A stretch of 43,113 nucleotides of DNA, taken from Bacillota bacterium (GTDB taxonomy: Bacteria > Bacillota > UBA4882 > UBA8346). The notes under the pieces are model-generated. The model saw only the letters and a program-made list of their open reading frames with translations. It searched no databases and was not told the origin of the DNA. Location of the stretch: the NCBI GenBank assembly GCA_023435565.1, contig JAEYRN010000047.1, positions 1 to 43,113 of the forward strand. Reading direction: 5' to 3'. Shown in pieces: positions 25,401-32,066 of this stretch (positions within the stretch are counted from its first letter, which is position 1; each line of letters starts with the position of its first letter). Position numbers and translations under genes: made by a program.

Positions 25401-25429
25401 AGTATAACGCTCTATCCCAACTAAGTCAA
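25401..25429 (-). promoter_or_regulatory. Promoter of the T-box leader
   Basis: Minus strand TTGACT (25424-25429), exactly 17 bases, TATACT (25401-25406), just upstream of the leader. Confidence 0.8.
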
Positions 25430-25450
25430 TAACCTCTTTATACTAACCGG

Positions 25451-27064
25451 TTACCCTGCCAAAACTGCTCCAAATTTTCTTAAAAATTTTTGATCCGCGC
25501 CATATTCGGTTTTTAATACAACACTAAACTCTTTCCACTCTTCATTACATGAATTCTTCAAACAAAGCTTTTTATAAATAACTATCAACCCTAAGCTCGT
25601 CTCCCAATTAATACGCCCACCAACCAGCAACCGGCTAATTATTGCCTGATAAACCCGTCCGGGTGCAAATCTATTATTTCCTACCATAATCAGCTTCGCT
25701 AATTCCTTAAGAAAAGCTTGATCCGGGCTAATCTCCCCAATTTTCTCCTCTAATTTTGTCCAATTTTCCCGATCAAAGGCAATCCTAGCCGATAGAATAT
25801 CTAAACCCTGTCCATCAATAAGCTTATCCATCTTATTCAGATAGTTTTCAAATTCAATAGGCCACCCTGCCAGAATATCCTTTAACCTCAAATATTCTTG
25901 TAGGTTTGGCTCCTCTTGAAACTGAACAAAACTTAATGCTGCCGCTTGCTTATTTTCACCGCGTCTCAGATGGATCTTGATTAAACGTTCCCGAAATGCC
26001 TGTTTGTTCTCGCCACTACAATTTCGTAACCTTTCTTTGGCTAAAGTATAAGCACGGTTAGGATCTTCTTCCATTAACCGATCTATTAGCCATAATTGAC
26101 CTTCAGAAGTTTCATTCAAGACTTCGATTGCCTTTTTTAAGTATTCCTCTCCAACCGGACCTTTTTTAGCAGCTAGAATTAAAAATTCATAAACTAATAC
26201 TAATTTGATTCTTTCTAAGGACTTCCATTCAATATTTGCTAAATTTTTCAGAAACCATTCCGGAATTAACGGAAAGAGACTCACTAGTACAGGACGGACC
26301 GATTCCAATACCTCCCAAAGACTATTATCAAAATAGATATTCCATAAACTCTCAGCGAAACATACGATCTCTTCTTCAGTCCAACCCATTTCCAAGGCTT
26401 TAGTTTGTGATAGTAATTCATTAAAAACCTTCTCGAGCGTCTTTTCCGGATAGTCCCGATAAGAATCGGCAATACCTTTCAATAATGCCCCTAATAACTC
26501 CACGGCTCCTTGTTCTTGCTTGGCAAAAGATTTATTTACTAAAGCTTCAATTTGTTTAATCTTTTCCCAGCGGGCTTCAATTTGCTCCGGAGTCAACAAT
26601 GGTCCTTTAAAAGTATTCCGAATCAGATTGATAATGCCTCGGGAATTAATAAATGTTTCTTCGGGCATGGTTTTAGCCGTCAAATCAAGAAAATTTAATG
26701 GATCCTTTTCAACTAATTGAATAAATGTTTTTGATAATATCTCCGGATCATTTATTACTTCTTGAAGACTCGATTCTAACTTGGGGAAATCGATACTTTT
26801 TTCTAGCCAAGCTAAAGTAATGGCCACCATATGTTTACAAAATCCGGGGTAAGGGCAAGAACAGACACCATCAATCTTGGCGTTTTCCAGTGTCAACCGA
26901 ACCCGATAACTTCCTCCGGTTCCAGCCACTTCGCCGGCGATTATCCGATCATAGCAACAGACACGTAAAATATGCCCTGTTTGATAATATTCTTGACCCC
27001 TAGCCATGATTTCCGGACTGACACTAGCTTCTAAATCAATTATGGTAACTTTATCCCAATCCAT
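25451..27064 (-). CDS. SWIM zinc-finger protein
   Basis: The 537-residue protein has an N-terminal SWIM domain at about residues 45-90, with the zinc ligands CSCPYPGFCKHM (CxC and CxH). The remaining 430 residues are helical and repeat-like, without a helicase or nuclease motif that I can see. SWIM domains bind DNA or proteins and often occur beside SNF2 helicases, but none is present here. It stands alone between the thrS operon and the DnaA-box cluster. Function is unknown. Confidence 0.8.
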   Translation of the reverse strand: MDWDKVTIIDLEASVSPEIMARGQEYYQTGHILRVCCYDRIIAGEVAGTGGSYRVRLTLENAKIDGVCSCPYPGFCKHMVAITLAWLEKSIDFPKLESSLQEVINDPEILSKTFIQLVEKDPLNFLDLTAKTMPEETFINSRGIINLIRNTFKGPLLTPEQIEARWEKIKQIEALVNKSFAKQEQGAVELLGALLKGIADSYRDYPEKTLEKVFNELLSQTKALEMGWTEEEIVCFAESLWNIYFDNSLWEVLESVRPVLVSLFPLIPEWFLKNLANIEWKSLERIKLVLVYEFLILAAKKGPVGEEYLKKAIEVLNETSEGQLWLIDRLMEEDPNRAYTLAKERLRNCSGENKQAFRERLIKIHLRRGENKQAAALSFVQFQEEPNLQEYLRLKDILAGWPIEFENYLNKMDKLIDGQGLDILSARIAFDRENWTKLEEKIGEISPDQAFLKELAKLIMVGNNRFAPGRVYQAIISRLLVGGRINWETSLGLIVIYKKLCLKNSCNEEWKEFSVVLKTEYGADQKFLRKFGAVLAG

Positions 27065-27124
27065 TCCAAGACCCCATTTACCTGTGTATTTACCCCCAAG
27101 AGTAATAATGTCAAGTTCTCCACA

Positions 27125-27270
27125 CTATCAACAGGTTATCAACAATTTTAAGGGTGTTTTGAATATGTTTTTACGAATTTTACACATAATCCACAATTTA
27201 TCCACAAGAAAATCTGTATATAACCCCCCTTTTGATTAAGAAGTTTTACCCAGTCTGTTAGTTATCCACA
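27125..27270 (+). promoter_or_regulatory. Cluster of five DnaA-box-like sequences
   Basis: Two exact TTATCCACA boxes lie at 27198-27206 and 27262-27270. Near matches are CTATCAACA (27125-27133), TTATCAACA (27136-27144) and TAATCCACA (27187-27195). All five point the same way. The last box covers the final codons of tsaD. The sequence between is AT-rich, and nothing else explains this gap. It could titrate DnaA, regulate a neighbour, or be a secondary origin-like site. Confidence 0.65.
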
Positions 27271-28280
27271 GATGGTAGTTCCAGATCTGGAAACGCTGTA
27301 ATTTCAAGGCTTCCGGCCCCTTTTGAATGGTATACATAATGTCCGGCAGCAGCAATCATCGCCGCATTATCAGTACATAACGTTAGTGGAGGATAATACA
27401 GATCCATCCCTAATCGATCTGCTTCTTGCCGGCAACGATAACGAAGATACGAATTGGCGGATACTCCTCCCGACAAGAGGACTGCTTTACTCCGGTAATC
27501 GACAGCTGCTCGGAATAGTTTGTCCACCAATTGGTCAACCGCAGCTCGTTGAAAACTAGCGGCGACCAGCTGGATATCAATGGTTTCTTCCTTTTGTTTC
27601 TGACGGTTCAAATAATTTATGACTGCAGTCTTTAACCCGCTAAAAGAAAAGTCATATGAATCAGGCATAGCTTTAGACTGCATAAATTCAAGATCATTCC
27701 TGGCCCCATCGGAAAGGCGATCGATAGCGGGACCTCCGGGATAACCCAGTCCTAATACTCTGGCAATTTTATCAAAAGCCTCTCCTGCAGCATCATCCCT
27801 GGTTCGTCCCAGTACCCGATAATTTCCCCAGTCCTCTAAATAAACCAAATCGGTATGGCCTCCTGAAACAGTTAGGCAAAGTAAAGGCGGCTCCAATTCC
27901 GGTCGTTCTAAAATATTGGCGTATATATGCCCTTCGATATGGTTGACCCCTACCAAATGCTTTTTCCCGGCAAGGGCCAGACCCTTGGCGAAGGAAAGAC
28001 CTACTAGCAAGCTACCGATTAAACCCGGACCATAGGTTACGGCGATAAGGTCAACGTCTTCCAAACTAATTCCTGCTTCCTGTAATGCTGCTTTATATAC
28101 CGGGAGCATAGTTTCCAAATGGCAACGGGCCGCCAACTCAGGCACAACCCCTCCGAACTTTGTATGCAGATCCAGCTGTGAAGAGATAATATTACTTTTT
28201 ATTCTCCGTCCATCGGCGATAACAGCAACCGAAGTTTCATCACAAGAGGTTTCAATCCCTAAGGTTATAAACTCAGCCAT
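27258..28280 (-). CDS. tsaD: tRNA N6-threonylcarbamoyladenosine transferase TsaD
   Basis: This 340-residue ASKHA-fold enzyme transfers the threonylcarbamoyl group to A37 of tRNA. The iron-binding pair is His114 and His118 in GVNHIEGHIYAN; GIETSCDETSVAV is the N-terminal phosphate loop, and TVSGGHTDLVY and LCTDNAAMIAAAG are also present. It works with TsaB and TsaE, both encoded elsewhere in this window. The start overlaps the upstream rubredoxin-flavin reductase gene by eight bases, an unusual coupling. Confidence 0.97.
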   Translation of the reverse strand: MAEFITLGIETSCDETSVAVIADGRRIKSNIISSQLDLHTKFGGVVPELAARCHLETMLPVYKAALQEAGISLEDVDLIAVTYGPGLIGSLLVGLSFAKGLALAGKKHLVGVNHIEGHIYANILERPELEPPLLCLTVSGGHTDLVYLEDWGNYRVLGRTRDDAAGEAFDKIARVLGLGYPGGPAIDRLSDGARNDLEFMQSKAMPDSYDFSFSGLKTAVINYLNRQKQKEETIDIQLVAASFQRAAVDQLVDKLFRAAVDYRSKAVLLSGGVSANSYLRYRCRQEADRLGMDLYYPPLTLCTDNAAMIAAAGHYVYHSKGAGSLEITAFPDLELPSVDN

Positions 28281-28917
28281 TTTCTTCTCCTAACCATAAT
28301 TCTCGTTTTCGACTTCGGTACTCTTGATAAGTTAGAACTTTGGCATCCGATAACCATTGGCCTGCAACCACTTCCCCCAAAAAGACCAGATGAGTTCCGG
28401 CGTTAATTTCCTGCCCCGGAACTAAACGACACTCCAAGTAACCCGGGACTTCCTCCAAAAGCGGAGCTCCTGTTACTCCTGGACGCCAAGGAATTCCAAC
28501 GTATTTATCCCCTTCTCGGCCCGATTTAAACCCAAAATTTTTGATGAGTGCCATTTGGTCGGGAGCCAAAAAAGTAACCCCAAATACACCGCTTTCCCGG
28601 ATATACTCGGTAGTCAAATGTCGCTTGTCCATAGCCAAGACCACTTGGAACGGACTATCGGTAACCTGAAAAATAGTATTATTAATCATCCCGTTATTTT
28701 TGGGATTTCGAGTGGGCGAGAAAGAACTGACTACAAAAAGGCCACAGGGAATATTAAAAAGTATTTTTTGAAGATAGGTATTGGATGAATCTCTAACATC
28801 CTGTTCACTTTGGATCTCCTCGAAAAATTCCTTTCCAGCCCCACATACCGGGCATTCAGACGGCGGAACATCCCCAGTGTGTATATAACCGCAAACTTTA
28901 CAACGCCAGCGTTTCAT
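28273..28917 (-). CDS. Rubredoxin-flavin reductase fusion
   Basis: The 214-residue protein begins with a rubredoxin-like domain of the rubrerythrin type, with iron ligands CKVCGY and CPVCGAG (about residues 6-26). It continues with a flavin reductase-like FMN-binding domain (about 48-205, with FVVSSFSPTRNPKNNGMI and GVFGVTFLA). This resembles the high-molecular-weight rubredoxin of acetogenic clostridia, which feeds electrons to oxygen- or NO-reducing flavodiiron proteins, but with the rubredoxin part first. It overlaps both neighbours, so it is tightly coupled to the thiol-redox gene and tsaD. Confidence 0.9.
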   Translation of the reverse strand: MKRWRCKVCGYIHTGDVPPSECPVCGAGKEFFEEIQSEQDVRDSSNTYLQKILFNIPCGLFVVSSFSPTRNPKNNGMINNTIFQVTDSPFQVVLAMDKRHLTTEYIRESGVFGVTFLAPDQMALIKNFGFKSGREGDKYVGIPWRPGVTGAPLLEEVPGYLECRLVPGQEINAGTHLVFLGEVVAGQWLSDAKVLTYQEYRSRKRELWLGEENG

Positions 28918-29174
28918 TTTGGATCTTCTCCCTCATAGGCTTGTTTGATACGTTCTTCGGTAAGACGATGCAACATCTCTCCAACATATTGAATGAGAAC
29001 ACCATCTTCAACAAAGAAAGGAATATTCTTAATCCCAAGTTTTTTGGCAATCTTTTTACCTTCCAGGGAGTCATAATCCACATAGTCAATGAAATCCCAT
29101 AGGCCACGTTCTTGAAGAAGTTTCTTGGCTTGTTGGCATTTATCGCACCATTCGGCGCCAATCATCTGAAACAT
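28914..29174 (-). CDS. Glutaredoxin/thioredoxin-like small redox protein
   Basis: The 86-residue protein has a thioredoxin fold with active site WCDKC near residue 9 and the cis-proline loop GIKNIPFFVEDG. It is shorter than thioredoxin and glutaredoxin-like in size. It likely acts as a dithiol reductant or electron relay. Its stop overlaps the start of the rubredoxin-flavin reductase gene by four bases, suggesting that both serve the same redox path. Confidence 0.88.
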   Translation of the reverse strand: MFQMIGAEWCDKCQQAKKLLQERGLWDFIDYVDYDSLEGKKIAKKLGIKNIPFFVEDGVLIQYVGEMLHRLTEERIKQAYEGEDPK

Positions 29175-29391
29175 ATTTACGCCCTCCCCCGAGCGAATTT
29201 AAATTTATCTTTAATCTCAAATATTAAATACTAGACTCCAATCTTTAAGTAATTATGATTAGGTCGCTCAGATTCCAATTCTTTGGAATTTTATTATATC
29301 ATATTTTAACTTTAAGGTCTTTGACAACCTCTTGGTACTCTATGTCCTTACATAGGAAAAAGAATTACTGTATTAAGCAAGGATTTTTCGT

Positions 29392-29397
29392 TATAAT
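29392..29397 (+). promoter_or_regulatory. Candidate -10 box for the HD-domain gene
   Basis: TATAAT about 65 bases upstream of the ATG, with only a weak -35 (TGTATT) 17 bases before it. The 290-base divergent gap (29175-29464) holds nothing else I can name. Confidence 0.4.
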
Positions 29398-29464
29398 ATG
29401 GAATTTATGCATCTTAATTAGGCTTAAAAATATTAGCTAAATTCATTATATAAAGGAGTACCGT

Positions 29465-30133
29465 ATGAATGATAGGCACCAGAAGATTATAGAGATAGTC
29501 AAAGAGGAATTATCCTATGCAGCCCATGACTTTGATCATGTAATGCGAGTTTACAACATTAGTCTTACCCTTGCCGAAAATGAACAAAATGTTGATTTTG
29601 AGGTTTTAATTCCCGCTGTTTTACTTCATGATATCGCCCGGTCTAAAGAAGATCAGGATTGCTCAGGCAATATTGACCATGCCGTTTTGGGATCGGAGAT
29701 GGCGGAACCTATCCTTAAAGAGCTAGGTTATGAACCGAATCAAATCGACCAAATCAAACATTGCATCTTGACCCACCGTTATCGAAGCGGTTTTCTTCCC
29801 AAAACAATCGAAGCTAAACTGCTTTTTGACGCGGACAAGCTTGATGTTATTGGAGCTGTCGGAATTGCCCGTTCCTTTATGCTCGCCGGTAAACATGGGG
29901 AACGATTGTTTATCAATAACAATCTAGATGATTATATTAGTGAGAATATCGGTGTTAATGGTAGGGTTAAAGATATTGCCAAACATTCCGCCAATATCGA
30001 GTTTGAGCTTAAACTGAAGAAAATCCCCGACAAATTATTTACAAAAAAAGCCAAGGAAATTTCGAAATATAGAATTGAGTATATGACCGCTTTCTTTGAA
30101 ATCTTAAAATCGGAAATTAATGGCATTAAATAG
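29465..30133 (+). CDS. HD-domain phosphohydrolase
   Basis: The 222-residue protein has an HD domain. Histidine in HDFDHVMRVYN and the pair in VLLHDIARS (about residues 57-65) form the metal site, with a later ILTHRYRSG histidine and LLFDADKLDVIG aspartate completing it. Such proteins hydrolyse nucleotide or phosphate esters; the substrate here is unknown. It is the first plus-strand gene, has AAAGGAG six bases before ATG, and precedes an EamA transporter by 44 bases. Confidence 0.9.
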   Translation: MNDRHQKIIEIVKEELSYAAHDFDHVMRVYNISLTLAENEQNVDFEVLIPAVLLHDIARSKEDQDCSGNIDHAVLGSEMAEPILKELGYEPNQIDQIKHCILTHRYRSGFLPKTIEAKLLFDADKLDVIGAVGIARSFMLAGKHGERLFINNNLDDYISENIGVNGRVKDIAKHSANIEFELKLKKIPDKLFTKKAKEISKYRIEYMTAFFEILKSEINGIK

Positions 30134-30177
30134 CTTTATCATTATCATTTATAAAAACATTTATCTGAGGTGTCATC

Positions 30178-31074
30178 ATGAAAGAACAAACTTTAAAGTC
30201 CAACCTTCTTTTATTACTAACCGCTTCTATTTGGGGATTAGCTTTTGTGGCCCAACGTATCGGAGCACAGTACATCGGGTCATTCGCTTTTAACGGCGTA
30301 AGATTTGCATTAGGAAGTGTTTCGTTAATTCCACTACTCATATTATCTAACAATAAATTGGAATCAAAGTTACATCAAAAACCGGGTAAGGTTTTCGCCG
30401 CCGGAATTATCGCCGGTTCGGTTCTTTTTATTGCATCATCCCTACAGCAAATCGGTTTGGTTGAAACCTCGGCCGGTAAAGCAGCATTTATCACTGGGTT
30501 ATATATTGTAATCGTACCCTTGCTTGGGGTTTTTTTAAAACATCGAATCCCCGTTTTTACCTGGATTGGGGTATTCGTAGCCACTATTGGTCTATATTTT
30601 CTCAGTATAACTGAGGATCTGTCTATTGTTAGGGGCGATCTATTGGAATTAATCGGCGCATTCTTTTGGGCGGCTCATATTCTATTAATTGATTATTTCG
30701 TTAAAAAAGTTGATCTTCTTAAATTATCGGTACTACAATTTCTAACCTGTTCGATCCTGAGTATGGCAGTTGCCTTTTTTACCGAAACTATAACCCTAGC
30801 CGCTCTTCACCAAGCCATGATTCCGATTCTTTACGGCGGAATTTTTTCCGTGGGAATAGCCTACACACTTCAAGCAGTCGGTCAAAAGCATGCCAAGCCT
30901 TCTCATTCCGCCATTATTCTCAGCTTGGAAGCTGTATTTGCCAGCCTCGGCGGTTTAATAATTTTAAAAGAGAATTTAGGATTAAGAGGGTACATGGGGT
31001 GTCTTTTAATGTTGGCCGGGATGCTTTTATCGCAGATTCAGATTACCCCAACACATTATCCAAGAACATCATAA
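30178..31074 (+). CDS. EamA/DMT-family transporter
   Basis: This 298-residue membrane protein has ten predicted segments in two EamA repeats. The SIWGLAFVAQRIGA opening and the SLEAVFASLGGLIILKENLG near the second-repeat end are typical. The substrate is unknown. It is co-directional with the HD gene, and its last 32 bases overlap the end of the convergent ZIP transporter gene. Confidence 0.9.
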   Translation: MKEQTLKSNLLLLLTASIWGLAFVAQRIGAQYIGSFAFNGVRFALGSVSLIPLLILSNNKLESKLHQKPGKVFAAGIIAGSVLFIASSLQQIGLVETSAGKAAFITGLYIVIVPLLGVFLKHRIPVFTWIGVFVATIGLYFLSITEDLSIVRGDLLELIGAFFWAAHILLIDYFVKKVDLLKLSVLQFLTCSILSMAVAFFTETITLAALHQAMIPILYGGIFSVGIAYTLQAVGQKHAKPSHSAIILSLEAVFASLGGLIILKENLGLRGYMGCLLMLAGMLLSQIQITPTHYPRTS

Positions 31075-31822
31075 TCACAAATCCGATGATTAACGAATGA
31101 GTAGTCAGCTTAGAGCTGGTCTCCTTATGGGTTTCCGGGATAATCTCGTGGCTGATTACAAATAACATTGCTCCGGCTGCAAACGAAAGCATTAAAGGTA
31201 ATAATGGTTTAGCGATGCTTACTAAGCCTACGCCGATTAAACCGCCGATTGGTTCCACCATTCCGGTAAGAAGAGCAATCCAAAATGCTTTTGAGACTGA
31301 AAATCCCTCTCTGATAAATGGTAAGGCCACCGCTAAACCCTCCGGCATATTCTGGAGTCCAATAGCAATTGCCAGACTTAACCCATTACTAATATTCCCA
31401 TCTCCAAAGCCTACGCCGACCGCTAAACCCTCCGGAAAATTATGAACTGTAATCGCTAAAGCAAAAAGCCAGATTTTTCTCAAATTATTATGGTTTTGCC
31501 CCGGTCCTAGGTAAAGGTTGGTATCGGGAAAATAATGGTCGATTCGGTCGACGAAAATTCCTCCTAACAAAATCCCGATTAGAGTAATCGTAGCCCCTTT
31601 AACTCCGCCTCCGGCGCTATTAATGGCCGGAATAATCAAACTGAATGAAGTAGCCGCCAACATTACCCCAGCTGCAAAACCCAATAAACAATCAAGTAAT
31701 TTCCGGGAGATATTTGCTTTTATGAAAACCGGCAAAGCCCCAAGCCCGGTCAATAATCCAGTCCCCAGACTACAAATAATCCCGACCAAAATAATATTAA
31801 ATTGCGATAAAAATTGGACCAC
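31043..31822 (-). CDS. ZIP-family metal transporter
   Basis: The 259-residue membrane protein has eight segments. ZIP hallmarks are ITVHNFPEGLAVGVGFGDG with metal-ligand His-Asn-x-x-Glu-Gly, and LQNMPEGLAVALPF in the next helix. ZIPs import zinc, iron or manganese down a gradient. It starts with GTG. A DtxR-like palindrome 29 bases upstream suggests repression by iron or manganese. It is convergent with, and overlaps, the EamA gene. Confidence 0.93.
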   Translation of the reverse strand: MVQFLSQFNIILVGIICSLGTGLLTGLGALPVFIKANISRKLLDCLLGFAAGVMLAATSFSLIIPAINSAGGGVKGATITLIGILLGGIFVDRIDHYFPDTNLYLGPGQNHNNLRKIWLFALAITVHNFPEGLAVGVGFGDGNISNGLSLAIAIGLQNMPEGLAVALPFIREGFSVSKAFWIALLTGMVEPIGGLIGVGLVSIAKPLLPLMLSFAAGAMLFVISHEIIPETHKETSSKLTTHSLIIGFVIMMFLDNVLG

Positions 31823-31850
31823 TGTTATTCCCTCAATCTCCCCGTTTTGT

Positions 31851-31869
31851 TTAGCTTATGCTAAGCTAT
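31851..31869. promoter_or_regulatory. DtxR/MntR-like palindrome upstream of the ZIP gene
   Basis: TTAGCTTATGCTAAGCTAT contains the perfect palindrome TAGCTTA-TGC-TAAGCTA. It matches 14 of 19 positions of the DtxR consensus TTAGGTTAGCCTAACCTAA, quoted from memory, and lies just upstream of the metal transporter. Confidence 0.6.
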
Positions 31870-31912
31870 AAATAGGTGTGATAAAGGAATAGGTCCATTT
31901 ATCAAAGTTGTT

Positions 31913-31976
31913 GTCTAAATCCTGTTAATTCTATTTAAAAAAGAAATCCCGTAAATCCCTGTTAATCCTGTCTATA
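31913..31976. repeat. Degenerate tandem repeat of ACAGGATT-type units
   Basis: Read on the minus strand, units resembling ACAGGATTA, ACAGGGATTT and ACGGGATTT follow one another, then a second block ends ACAGGATTT after an A/T spacer. A related TTGACACGGATT string lies at 32006-32017. The gap between uvrA and the ZIP gene (31823-32066) has no gene. Confidence 0.55.
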
Positions 31977-32066
31977 AAGAATATTGTTTTGACAAGATAT
32001 GGGATTGACACGGATTTAAAAAAAAATCAATAAATTTCATAAGATATAGGGGAAAAGGATCTGAGA

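Noticed and set aside
27125..27270. Chromosomal replication origin
   Set aside because: DnaA boxes are present, but dnaA, dnaN, rpmH and related origin genes are absent and there is no clear strand switch of genes here. I report only a box cluster.
28898..29161. An 87-codon minus-strand frame overlapping the glutaredoxin-like gene
   Set aside because: The same bases encode a clear WCDKC thioredoxin-fold protein in another frame, with proper overlap to the next gene.
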